Part shown: positions 6,894-13,858 of the stretch, piece by piece
Numbering within the stretch: the first letter of the stretch is position 1
How the letters are laid out: the number at the start of each line of letters is the position of its first letter
Source of the DNA: Campylobacterota bacterium
GTDB taxonomy: Bacteria > Campylobacterota > Campylobacteria > Campylobacterales > Sulfurovaceae
DNA length: 13,858 bases
Assembly: GCA_013153345.1 (NCBI GenBank)
Contig: JAADEQ010000088.1
Location: forward strand, 1 to 13,858
Direction of reading: 5' to 3'
Notes under the pieces: model-generated
What the model was told of the DNA's origin: nothing
The model's input: the letters and a program-made list of their open reading frames with translations, nothing else
Database searches by the model: none
Position numbers and translations under genes: made by a program

Positions 6894-7565
6894 CTATTTT
6901 ACCTTAAACTTTCTATTTAAAATATAGACAACTAAAAGAGTAATAAATGAAAAAGCTAGCAATATAGCGCTATATATATGAGCCCCTTTATAATCTAGAC
7001 TCTCTACCATCTCATATATTGCAATAGAGGCTACTTTTGTCTCCCCCTCAATTGAGCCTCCAACCATCAATACAACTCCAAACTCTCCAATAGTATGGGC
7101 AAAGGTAATAATTAAAGCAGTCATTAGAGCTGGCTTTATATTTGGAAGAGCCACTTTAAATAGAGTAGTAATAACCCCTTTGCCACTAATAAAACTTGCT
7201 TCAATCATACTCTTATTTAAAGATTCAAATCCACTTTGCAAAGGTTGAACCATAAATGGAAAAGAGTATATTACACTAGCAACTACCAAGCCACTAAAGC
7301 TAAAGATTAGCTCTATATTAAAATATTTTTCTAAAAACTCTCCAATAGCTGAATTTTTAGATAAAAATACCAAGAGATAAAACCCCAAAACTGAGGGGGG
7401 CAATACAATAGGAAGAGCAATAATAGCCTCAATAAATGGCTTGAGTTTGCTCTTTGAGAAGGCTAGATACCAAGCAATTGGCAAGGAGATAAAAAATAAG
7501 ATAGCTGTTGTTATTGCAGCAAGCTTAAAAGAGAGGATAAATGGAGTAAAATTTAGCTCTTCCAT
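6894..7565 (-). CDS. modB: Molybdate-type ABC transporter permease
   Basis: ModB forms the inner-membrane channel for molybdate. The 223-residue protein has about five hydrophobic spans (roughly 9-33, 44-68, 88-108, 140-170, 195-216). The EAA loop that contacts the ATPase is at 122-141 (EASFISGKG... ending VALP). IALPIVLPPSVLGFYLL (49-65) and GEFGVVLMVGG (160-170) with the GETKVASIAIYEMVESLDYKGAH stretch are the hallmarks of ModB. It sits six bases after the HerA-like gene and abuts modC. No periplasmic binding protein (modA) is in the window on either side, so the substrate-binding part must be elsewhere, or this pair uses an unusual partner. A weak AGAG ribosome site precedes the ATG. Confidence 0.9.
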   Translation of the reverse strand: MEELNFTPFILSFKLAAITTAILFFISLPIAWYLAFSKSKLKPFIEAIIALPIVLPPSVLGFYLLVFLSKNSAIGEFLEKYFNIELIFSFSGLVVASVIYSFPFMVQPLQSGFESLNKSMIEASFISGKGVITTLFKVALPNIKPALMTALIITFAHTIGEFGVVLMVGGSIEGETKVASIAIYEMVESLDYKGAHIYSAILLAFSFITLLVVYILNRKFKVK

Positions 7566-7571
7566 TCTCTT

Positions 7572-9893
7572 TTAAATCTCTACTCTCCAAAGAATTGCAA
7601 TCTCATCAATATCAATTAGACTCTTTCTTGGCTTAATAAAAAAGCTCTCAATTGGGTAGTTTTGTAGTGAATATTTCTCATCAATCTCTTCAATCTTCTC
7701 TTCAAGCTCTCTCTCAAGCTCTCTTATTTTATCCTCAAGCTCCTCAACTCTAGCCTCAGCCAAGCTTAAATCACTTCTTTCTTTTAAAACTCTTCCCCCT
7801 TTATTTACTGCTGTAGTTATCTTAGTAGCACTTCCTCTTCCAAATAGAGCACTAATTAAAGAGATTCCAGCACTAATTAAGGAGTTGGTCTGGTCGGCTT
7901 TCTCTTTTTCTACCTTTTGGAGCGCCTTTTGAAGCTGCTCTTGAACTCTTTTAATCTTCTTATCATATCTCTCTTGAAGCTTTGCAATCTCCTCTTCTTT
8001 CTTCTCTTGCAAGATATCATTTACTCTTACTACAAAATCATCATAACTCTCGCCAATCTCTGATTCCATCCTTAAACGCTTGCACCTATAAAGCTCAAGC
8101 TTATAGTGAGTATAGATATAATCTTTTAACTCTTTTGAGCACCTTTTTAGATTTTTATCCTTTAAGATAGAAGGTGGCAAAGCTCTAAACTTCGCATTAG
8201 CTGGCTTTTTTGTTGAAAAAGAATCAAGTGGCTCTTCTAACTCTAGTGCATCTTCCCAACTACAATCCTCTAAAGCCTCTATATATAAATTTAACTCCTC
8301 TTTCTTATCAATTCCTCTTCTTGCATCAATATAGTGAAAATTAACATTAGCTGCGATTGTTGGGTAGTATCTTCCTTTTTTGCTAATATCAACTTCAAAT
8401 CTTTGCTTTGCATCAACTATAATATTTTCTATATAATCACTATCTGTTTGGAGATTTGTTTCTATATTATGAGGCTTATTTTTTTGCTTTTTAGGGGCCA
8501 TTAGCTCACTTATCTCTTTTTTCTTTAAAGGCCCTTTGAGATAGCTTAATGCCCAGCGAGTAGTAAAGAGTCTAATCTCTTCTAAATGGGCAGATTTTAG
8601 AAAAAAGACCCTCTTTTTTAGATTTGCTAAGAGATTTTCAATCTCTTCTCTTTTAAACTCTGAGCCAATTTTTCCACTTAATCCATCAATTACTCTATTA
8701 ATATCTTGAGTTGTCTGAAGGCGTCCAATAAACCAAGTCCCTATATTACTAAGCCCTTTATAGTCCAAATCAACCGGATTTTGAGTGCTTAAAATAACCC
8801 CAAGCCCATAAGCTCTTGCTTGCTTTAAAAGGGTAATCATTGGCTCTTTTGATGGTGGATTTTTGGTTGGAGGAAAGAATCCATAAATCTCATCCATATA
8901 TAAGATGGCTCTAAGGCGAGTTGTTCCACTTTGCATCCTCATCCAAGCAACAATCTTATTTAAAAGAAGAGTTACAAAAAACATCCTTTGGCTCTCATTT
9001 AGATGAGAGATTGAAAAGATTGAAATTTTTGCCTTCCCATCTTTATCATAGAGTAACTTTTGAATATCTAGACTCTCTCCACTTAACCACCCTAAAAAAT
9101 CTGGAGAGGCAATTACTAAATTAAATCTATTTGCCAATTTAAATCTCTCATCTTGAGGATAGAAGCTCTCCAAATCCATAACTCCAACTTTGCTAAATGG
9201 AGGTTGCAAAATCAGCCCAACCAAAGACTCAATCGTTAAATCTTGATTGTTTTGCCAAGCATGCTTTATAATTTGAGCTAAAAGTATATACTCTTTTAAC
9301 TCAGTTAGATTCCCTTTAATATTAATAAGGGCGAGTAAAGAGCTAACTGTTGAGGTTAAATAGCTGCTAAAATTATCGCTATCTTCCATAATTGCTCTAT
9401 TTGGTCTCTCAAGCGAGCTTAAAATATTAATACTAACTCCCGCACTTGAGCCAGGAGTATAGATAATCTTTTCTACTTGATGAAACTTTTTTACTCTATT
9501 GCTATCTTGATAGAAGCTCTCAATTCCCTCTTTCCAAAACTTAGCAATCTTTTGGCCATAACTTAATGGGTCAACCCCCTTCTCTTTGGCCTCATCCTCA
9601 ACCCACTTTGCAAACTTCTCTTTGCTAAAATCTGGGTCAGTTAAGAGCAAATTTCCCATATCCCCCTTTGGGTCAATTACAATTGCTGGAATATTATCAA
9701 TTGCTGCCTCTTCTAATAGTCCAATTCCAAGCCCTGTCTTACCAGAGCCTGTCATTCCAATAATAGCAGCGTGGGTTGTAAGATTTTTATTTTTTATTAG
9801 AGTTAAAATATCAGTTGGGTTAAAATCTTTATCAACATCTTTTCCCAAATAAAATAGGCCAGCCTTCTCATAGATATCAATAAAATTTTTCAT
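7572..9893 (-). CDS. HerA/FtsK-superfamily ATPase with C-terminal coiled coils
   Basis: The protein has 773 residues from the second ATG; positions below use the longer 775-residue numbering. It is a P-loop ATPase of the HerA/VirB4-like group. Walker A is GMTGSGKT (48-55), an IDPKGD segment is at 75-80, Walker B is ILYMDE (332-337), a sensor-like STQNP is at 371-375 and a candidate arginine finger is at R393. The C-terminal part has a charged coiled coil (about 632-667), a Gly/Ala/Ser-rich hydrophobic stretch (about 668-707) and a second coiled coil (708-742). Hexameric HerA proteins move or remodel DNA, but the function of this long bacterial form is not known to me. No nuclease (NurA) or Sir2 partner is adjacent, arguing against the known HerA defence pairs. 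The start is set at 9893 because AAGGG at 9900-9904 leaves no gap to the ATG at 9899 but six bases to this one. It leads an operon with modB and modC. Confidence 0.88.
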   Translation of the reverse strand: MKNFIDIYEKAGLFYLGKDVDKDFNPTDILTLIKNKNLTTHAAIIGMTGSGKTGLGIGLLEEAAIDNIPAIVIDPKGDMGNLLLTDPDFSKEKFAKWVEDEAKEKGVDPLSYGQKIAKFWKEGIESFYQDSNRVKKFHQVEKIIYTPGSSAGVSINILSSLERPNRAIMEDSDNFSSYLTSTVSSLLALINIKGNLTELKEYILLAQIIKHAWQNNQDLTIESLVGLILQPPFSKVGVMDLESFYPQDERFKLANRFNLVIASPDFLGWLSGESLDIQKLLYDKDGKAKISIFSISHLNESQRMFFVTLLLNKIVAWMRMQSGTTRLRAILYMDEIYGFFPPTKNPPSKEPMITLLKQARAYGLGVILSTQNPVDLDYKGLSNIGTWFIGRLQTTQDINRVIDGLSGKIGSEFKREEIENLLANLKKRVFFLKSAHLEEIRLFTTRWALSYLKGPLKKKEISELMAPKKQKNKPHNIETNLQTDSDYIENIIVDAKQRFEVDISKKGRYYPTIAANVNFHYIDARRGIDKKEELNLYIEALEDCSWEDALELEEPLDSFSTKKPANAKFRALPPSILKDKNLKRCSKELKDYIYTHYKLELYRCKRLRMESEIGESYDDFVVRVNDILQEKKEEEIAKLQERYDKKIKRVQEQLQKALQKVEKEKADQTNSLISAGISLISALFGRGSATKITTAVNKGGRVLKERSDLSLAEARVEELEDKIRELERELEEKIEEIDEKYSLQNYPIESFFIKPRKSLIDIDEIAILWRVEI

Positions 9894-9899
9894 AAACAT

Positions 9900-9904
9900 C
9901 CCTT
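9900..9904 (-). promoter_or_regulatory. Ribosome binding site choosing the second ATG of the HerA-like gene
   Basis: AAGGG on the minus strand touches the ATG at 9897-9899 but lies six bases before the ATG at 9891-9893. The second ATG is therefore the more likely start, two codons downstream of the longest reading. Confidence 0.65.
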
Positions 9905-9918
9905 TTTTAAATTAACTA

Positions 9919-9927
9919 ATTATATCA
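9919..9927 (-). promoter_or_regulatory. Extended -10 promoter of the HerA-like/modBC operon
   Basis: TGATATAAT on the minus strand is a full extended -10 (TGn-TATAAT, with TATAAT at 9919-9924). It lies between the CorA-like stop and the HerA-like start. There is no good -35, which an extended -10 can do without. Transcription would start near 9912, leaving a leader of about 18 bases. This suggests the HerA-like/modBC unit is not wholly dependent on read-through from the CorA-like gene. I saw no ModE-type operator. Confidence 0.6.
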
Positions 9928-9940
9928 AAAAATGCACCTT

Positions 9941-10717
9941 TTAATCTTTTCTCATCATATACCATATTAAAAATACAAATGGAGCCTCAAAAAATAGTAC
10001 CCCTAGGGTTACTTTTAGCGTCCCATTTGGGTCCTCAGTAAAAGGTAACCCTCCTGTATTCATCCCAAAAAATCCTGTTACAAGGGTTAGGGGCATAAAG
10101 ATTGCTGAGATAATTGTGAGCAAAAACATAATCTTATTCATCTTCTCATCAGCCTTTGCCCTATAAAAGTTATATAAGTTATCTAGCTTCTCAATTCCAC
10201 TCTTGCTCAATCGATATGCTCTATCAATATGCTCATATAAATCGTTATACTCAAGCTCATCTAAACTACTTTTATGACGCTTTATGAATCTCTCAAAAGC
10301 GACCAAACAATGCCCCATTAACCTCTCAATAAGGCTTAAATCCTTTTTATATAAGAGCCAAGCATTGGGAAAATTATCATCATTTGCATTCTCATATAGC
10401 CTATCTTCTAGCCTTTCAATATTAAATTGAAGCTTTGCAATCTTTGTTAAAATCTTATCAACTCTAATATCTAAAAAGTTATATAAATCATCAAAGTTTC
10501 CAAGCTTTATAAACTCCTTTTGGCTCCTTTTATACTTATATACAATATTATTTATTGCATCTATATAGAAGACATAACTTACAACCTCTACATTATCTTT
10601 ATTTATATAAGGGAGTCTTAGAACCAATACTGAGTACTCATTTGTAAAATCAAAATTGCTAGGGTGGTCTTCATTCTCTATATCATCAATTAAAAAGCGA
10701 CTTATCTTAAATTTCAA
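9941..10717 (-). CDS. CorA/ZntB-family divalent metal ion transporter
   Basis: The 258-residue protein has the CorA layout: a cytoplasmic alpha/beta part (1-80), a long helical stalk (about 85-190), and two transmembrane helices at the C-terminus (about 193-217 and 239-254). The signature GMN is at 218-220, right after the first span, in FFGMNTGGLPF. The 'GG-(I/L/V)-P' after GMN resembles ZntB-type members more than the GMN-x3-MPEL of Mg2+/Co2+ CorA, so zinc, magnesium or another divalent ion are all possible. It is shorter than the usual 310-330 residues, mainly at the N-terminus. The only sensible start is a TTG at 10717, with AAGGAT seven bases upstream; no in-frame ATG lies near. It is followed by a 41-base gap and then the HerA-like gene, and preceded by 87 bases after hom. 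Confidence 0.88.
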   Translation of the reverse strand: MKFKISRFLIDDIENEDHPSNFDFTNEYSVLVLRLPYINKDNVEVVSYVFYIDAINNIVYKYKRSQKEFIKLGNFDDLYNFLDIRVDKILTKIAKLQFNIERLEDRLYENANDDNFPNAWLLYKKDLSLIERLMGHCLVAFERFIKRHKSSLDELEYNDLYEHIDRAYRLSKSGIEKLDNLYNFYRAKADEKMNKIMFLLTIISAIFMPLTLVTGFFGMNTGGLPFTEDPNGTLKVTLGVLFFEAPFVFLIWYMMRKD

Positions 10718-10804
10718 TCTATATCCTTAATAAAAAACTAAGATAAAATTTTAGTAGATTGTAGATTAAAAGTAGAAGAGGGAAAAAGTAAAATTGTATA
10801 TAGC

Positions 10805-12067
10805 CTAATCCTCAATTCTCATCATTGCAATATTATCTCCTACCCACTCAAGCTCTTTTAGTTTTGCAATTGCTTTAATAATCTCAAACTCTTTGCACTT
10901 ATGGGTTGTAAGAAGGAGGCGAACTCTGTTTTCAATTTTTGATTCTTTTTGTAAAACTGAGGAGATAGAGATATTAAACTCACTCAATATTTTTGCAATT
11001 GAAGCTAAGACACCTGGTTTATCTAACACTTTTAGCTTAAGATAGTATCTGCTTTCAATATTTGAAGGTTTTAGGAGCTTTAGACCTCTTTCAAGACTCT
11101 TTTTATATCCAAGCATTGGGGAGCTGTTTCCTCTTGCAATCTCAATAATATCTGCAATTACTGCGCTTGCTGTTGCATCTCCTCCAGCTCCTGGACCATA
11201 AAACATTGTTTGGCCAACTGCATCTCCAACAACACTTACAGCATTCATAACTCCCTCAACCTTAGAGATAGGGTTACTACTCTTTACCATTGTAGGGTGG
11301 ACTCTAATCTCAACTCCATCATTATTTCTCTTTGCAATCCCAAGAAGTTTTATCTCATATCCAAACTCTTTTGCAAACTCAACATCTGTTGGAGTAATTT
11401 TTTCAATCCCTTCAATTAATATATCTTCAGGCTTTGCATCAATTCCATAAGCAATTGAAGCTAAAATTAGTAGTTTATGGGCTGCATCAAATCCTCCAAC
11501 ATCAAATGTTGGGTCAGCCTCTGCATATCCAAGCTCTTGAGCCTCTCTTAAAACCTCCTCATAGCTAACACCCTCTTTAATCATCTTTGTTAGCATATAG
11601 TTGGTTGTGCCATTTAATATTCCTACAATACTCTCTATATGATTAGCGCTAAGTCCATTTCTTAAGGCTCCAATAATAGGTATTCCTCCAGCAACACTTG
11701 CCTCATAAAATAGTGGCAAATCACCAGCAATCTCTTGAAGCTCATATCGATGATATGCAAGCAAAGCCTTATTTGCAGTAACTACGGCTTTTTTATTTTG
11801 CAAGGCTCTTTTTACTACATCATAAGCCTCTTTAACTCCTCCCATAAGCTCAACAACAATATCAATCTCATCATTTTCAATCACTTCATTAACATCGGTG
11901 GTTAGTGGAATATCAATATCTCTTTTTTTATCTAAATTTTTAACTACTCCAATTGCTGGAATAATCTTTTTACCAGCTCTAGCACTTATTATATCTTGAT
12001 TTTTTTGTAAAATCTTAACCACACTCTGACCAACCGTTCCAACTCCAACAATTCCTACTTTTATCAT
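10805..12067 (-). CDS. hom: Homoserine dehydrogenase with C-terminal ACT domain
   Basis: Hom reduces aspartate semialdehyde to homoserine, the branch point to threonine and methionine. The 420-residue protein has an N-terminal NAD(P)-binding Rossmann motif GVGTVG (8-13), TANKALLA with Lys100, the substrate segment SVAGGIPII (124-132), NGTTNYML (152-159), and the signature EAQELGYAEADPTFDVGGFDAAHKL, in which Asp194 and Lys198 are the conserved catalytic-region residues. An ACT domain (about 340-420; YLKLKVLDKPGVLASIA) probably mediates feedback control, as in other Hom proteins with this tail (threonine is the usual effector). The ATG overlaps the aminotransferase stop as ATGA, showing translational coupling. 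The 87 bases after hom contain no convincing terminator hairpin. Confidence 0.97.
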   Translation of the reverse strand: MIKVGIVGVGTVGQSVVKILQKNQDIISARAGKKIIPAIGVVKNLDKKRDIDIPLTTDVNEVIENDEIDIVVELMGGVKEAYDVVKRALQNKKAVVTANKALLAYHRYELQEIAGDLPLFYEASVAGGIPIIGALRNGLSANHIESIVGILNGTTNYMLTKMIKEGVSYEEVLREAQELGYAEADPTFDVGGFDAAHKLLILASIAYGIDAKPEDILIEGIEKITPTDVEFAKEFGYEIKLLGIAKRNNDGVEIRVHPTMVKSSNPISKVEGVMNAVSVVGDAVGQTMFYGPGAGGDATASAVIADIIEIARGNSSPMLGYKKSLERGLKLLKPSNIESRYYLKLKVLDKPGVLASIAKILSEFNISISSVLQKESKIENRVRLLLTTHKCKEFEIIKAIAKLKELEWVGDNIAMMRIED

Positions 12068-13299
12068 CCCTTAGCCTCTTTTTGCTTTTTTAAACTATTT
12101 AGATAGTGCTTAATATTTTTTGCAGCTTGGCGTATTCTTTTTTCATTCTCAATTAATGCAATTCTAACATACTCATCCCCATACTTTCCAAAACCAATTC
12201 CAGGGCTTACTGCAACATGAGCTTTTAGAAGTAGCTCTTTTGAAAACTCCAAACTTCCCATATCTCTTGCAATTTCTGGTATTTTTGCCCAAACAAACAT
12301 ACTAGCTTGCGGTTTTCCAAGCTCCCATCCAGCATTTCTAAAAGATTCAACTAATACATCTCTTCTCTTTTTATATTTTGGGACAACAATCTCTTCAACA
12401 AGGTGAGAGTAGTTATCAAGTGCAACAGTTGCTGCAACTTGAATAGGGGTAAACATTCCATAATCAAGCCAAGATTTAATCTTTTGAAGAGCCCCAACAA
12501 GCTTTTTATTTCCAACAATAAATCCAACTCTCCACCCAGCCATATTAAAGCTTTTACTTAATGTAAAGCTCTCTACTGCTACATCTTTAGCCCCATCAAC
12601 TTGCAAGATTGAAGGGGTTTTATATCCATCAAATGTAATATCAGCATAGGCAATATCGCTAATTATATAAAATCTCTCTTTTTTTGCAATCTCAACTAAT
12701 TTCTTATAAAAATCTAAAGTAACTGTTGCTGTTGTTGGATTGTGAGGAAAATTAACCACTAAATATTTTGGCTTTGGAACAGAGTTTTTTAGAGCATACT
12801 CTAAATTCTCAAAAAATTTATCCTCATCCACCTCAAATGTATTTTCATTAAAGGGAAGTTTCATCTTTTCCACATTTCCACCAGCTAAAATAAATGCATA
12901 AGAGTGGATAGGATATGTAGGATCTGGCACAATTGCAACATCTCCAGCATTTGTAATTGCATGAACCAAATGGACATACCCCTCTTTAGAGCCCATTGTA
13001 GCAACTGCTTCAGTCTCTGGGTCAAGCACTACTTCATATTTTCTTAAATACCAATTGCAAATTGCAAGGCGCAGTTTATAGATTCCTTTGCTAGCGCTAT
13101 ATCCGTGTGTATGGGGTTTTTTTGCTGACTCAATTAGCTTATCAATAACTGGCTTAAAGGCTGGACCATCTGGGTTTCCCATTGAAAAATCAATCACATC
13201 AGCCCCAGCTCTTCTTTCAGCCATCTTAAGCTCATTAACTTCAGCAAATACATAGTTTGGTAATCTATCAATCTTATTAAATCTTATCTCATCAAACAT
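12064..13299 (-). CDS. AlaC/DapL-like class I aminotransferase
   Basis: This PLP enzyme (411 residues from the chosen start) belongs to fold type I. It begins FDEIRFNKIDRLPNYVFAEV, then FSMGNPDGP (38-46), YSASKGIYKLR (67-77), N187 in FPHNPTT, D215 and Y218 in SDIAYAD, Lys249 in SKSFNMAGWR as the Schiff-base lysine, and R257. The N-terminus and GNPDGP closely resemble AlaC (YfdZ) of E. coli, which transfers amino groups between glutamate and pyruvate. Annotations of LL-diaminopimelate or aspartate aminotransferase are alternatives, and the coupling to hom suggests an aspartate-family role. The longest frame starts at a GTG (13314), but the ATG at 13299 is better: AGGA (13306-13309) is six bases away and family members start with this Met-Phe-Asp. 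It follows the upstream gene by 8 bases and overlaps hom by 4. Confidence 0.93.
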   Translation of the reverse strand: MFDEIRFNKIDRLPNYVFAEVNELKMAERRAGADVIDFSMGNPDGPAFKPVIDKLIESAKKPHTHGYSASKGIYKLRLAICNWYLRKYEVVLDPETEAVATMGSKEGYVHLVHAITNAGDVAIVPDPTYPIHSYAFILAGGNVEKMKLPFNENTFEVDEDKFFENLEYALKNSVPKPKYLVVNFPHNPTTATVTLDFYKKLVEIAKKERFYIISDIAYADITFDGYKTPSILQVDGAKDVAVESFTLSKSFNMAGWRVGFIVGNKKLVGALQKIKSWLDYGMFTPIQVAATVALDNYSHLVEEIVVPKYKKRRDVLVESFRNAGWELGKPQASMFVWAKIPEIARDMGSLEFSKELLLKAHVAVSPGIGFGKYGDEYVRIALIENEKRIRQAAKNIKHYLNSLKKQKEAKG

Positions 13300-13305
13300 C
13301 TCTTT

Positions 13306-13309
13306 TCCT
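13306..13309 (-). promoter_or_regulatory. Ribosome binding site deciding the aminotransferase start
   Basis: AGGA lies six bases before the ATG at 13299 and overlaps the TAG stop of the upstream gene (13308-13310). The GTG at 13314 has only an AAAAGG run touching it, too close to act. This supports the 411-residue protein and coupled translation with the upstream gene. Confidence 0.7.
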
Positions 13310-13858
13310 ACCACCCTTTTTTATTTGTTAACTCTTTATACTCTTGACGTGTAATAAACTTTACTCCTTCATCTTTGGAGATTAAAATATATTGTTTTTT
13401 AGCATTTGGAGGGGTTTTTGTCTCATCATTTGCAACAATCTCAATTTTTCCATGACCAGTTACAAGAGCTAAATTTCCTTGAGTTAAATCGAGTCTTAAA
13501 GGTGCTCTAATAATTTTGCTCTCTTTTTTTCCACTCTCTAAATTATAGATTCCAACCCATAATCGTTTTGATTTTAAATTAAGAGTTACCTCTTTTAGAG
13601 TGCTTTCTAAAGTCTGCTCAATAGTAGCCTCTTCATTATTTTGAGTTCTATTTACCTCTTGAGTTGTAGTATTATTTTGCTCTTTTATCTCTTCTTTTGG
13701 TTTTGGTTGCTCAAGAGTAAAACTATTAGTAGTAGGTTGAGTTTGATTATTTTGAAGCGTTGTATTGCTCTTATTTTCTTCTAATGAACTAACTATTTGC
13801 GTCTTTGGAATATTTATCTCTTTATTATTTTCATTTAGTAAAGACTCTACTGCCTTTT
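13308..13858 (-). CDS. C-terminal part of a probable periplasmic linker/beta-domain protein (partial)
   Basis: The gene enters from the right edge; about 183 C-terminal residues are visible, ending ELTNKKGW then TAG at 13308-13310. The first half is a low-complexity linker rich in Asn, Gln, Thr, Glu and Lys (for example TTLQNNQTQPTTNS and EQPKPKEEIKEQNNTTT), typical of a flexible stretch between an anchor and a folded domain. After that comes a compact beta-rich domain: LWVGIYNLESGKK, RAPLRLDLTQGNLALVTGHG and KIEIVAN. The W-x-G-I...GKK...L...G...GHG...I layout recalls the C-terminal beta-domain of RodZ-like proteins, but this is only a resemblance. From memory, C. jejuni carries a putative periplasmic and a putative membrane protein next to its hom-aminotransferase pair. 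The stop is 8 bases from the aminotransferase ATG, so the three genes are probably one operon. The N-terminus, and so any membrane anchor or helix-turn-helix, is not visible. Confidence 0.8.
   Translation of the reverse strand, partial: KAVESLLNENNKEINIPKTQIVSSLEENKSNTTLQNNQTQPTTNSFTLEQPKPKEEIKEQNNTTTQEVNRTQNNEEATIEQTLESTLKEVTLNLKSKRLWVGIYNLESGKKESKIIRAPLRLDLTQGNLALVTGHGKIEIVANDETKTPPNAKKQYILISKDEGVKFITRQEYKELTNKKGW

Noticed and set aside
5733..6927. Plus-strand frames opposite the thioredoxin-fold-like and modC/modB genes
   Set aside because: They lie opposite genes with clear motifs and show no family features of their own.
7572..9899. Antiviral HerA system (Sir2-HerA or HerA with a nuclease)
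   Set aside because: No Sir2, DUF4297 or NurA-like gene is adjacent; neighbours are transport genes and a metal ion transporter.
10718..10804. Promoter or terminator between hom and the CorA-like gene
   Set aside because: The 87 bases hold only A/T-rich near-matches (TAAAAT with no usable -35) and no hairpin followed by a U-run; nothing could be called safely.
7982..11419. Further plus-strand frames opposite the HerA-like and hom genes
   Set aside because: Complement of coding sequence without domain content, ribosome sites or promoters.
1..13858. CRISPR arrays, tRNA or rRNA genes, insertion sequences, attachment sites
   Set aside because: No regularly spaced repeats, cloverleaf with TTCRA-type loop, transposase frame or integrase was seen on either strand.

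Overview
The window looks like a piece of a Campylobacterota (formerly Epsilonproteobacteria) chromosome. The evidence is the AT-rich sequence, very tight gene packing with overlapping or abutting genes, and gene order. argF-hemN-GlpC-like Fe-S protein and a homoserine dehydrogenase beside an AlaC-like aminotransferase are arrangements I recall from Campylobacter and Helicobacter. The first bases encode an 'AGGDIAPVEP' mature N-terminus that is common in porin-like proteins of the Sulfurimonas/Sulfurovum/Nautilia type. I cannot assign a genus. No tRNA, rRNA, CRISPR array, insertion sequence or phage gene is visible, and no gene-free stretch exceeds 300 bases.

Layout. (1) 1-116, minus: the start of an exported, probably outer-membrane, protein with its own promoter in the 117-237 gap. 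(2) 238-4887, minus: a five-gene unit read argF > hemN > GlpC-like Fe-S protein > PabC-like class IV PLP protein > a small protein that resembles SspB. Junctions are overlaps or gaps of a few bases. (3) 4888-5031: a divergent promoter region. (4) 5032-5568, plus: a small lipoprotein, the only plus-strand gene, ending 7 bases from the convergent neighbour. (5) 5576-9893, minus: HerA/FtsK-type ATPase > modB > modC > membrane-anchored cysteine-free thioredoxin-fold protein, with a promoter just upstream. (6) 9941-10717, minus: CorA/ZntB-like metal ion transporter. (7) 10805-13858, minus: a partial periplasmic protein > AlaC-like aminotransferase > homoserine dehydrogenase.

Functionally this is mostly housekeeping: arginine synthesis, anaerobic heme synthesis, possibly folate synthesis, molybdate uptake, divalent cation transport and aspartate-family amino acid synthesis. 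The less understood parts are the SspB-like protein closing the argF operon, the HerA-like ATPase sharing an operon with molybdate transport genes that lack modA, the cysteine-free thioredoxin-fold protein, and the single-module lipoprotein. I see no convincing new defence or mobile system.

Several starts need care. Four genes use or were offered non-ATG starts: hemN (TTG), the CorA-like gene (TTG), modC (GTG), and the aminotransferase, where an internal ATG is better than the longest-frame GTG. The HerA-like and lipoprotein genes also have better internal starts than their longest open frames.
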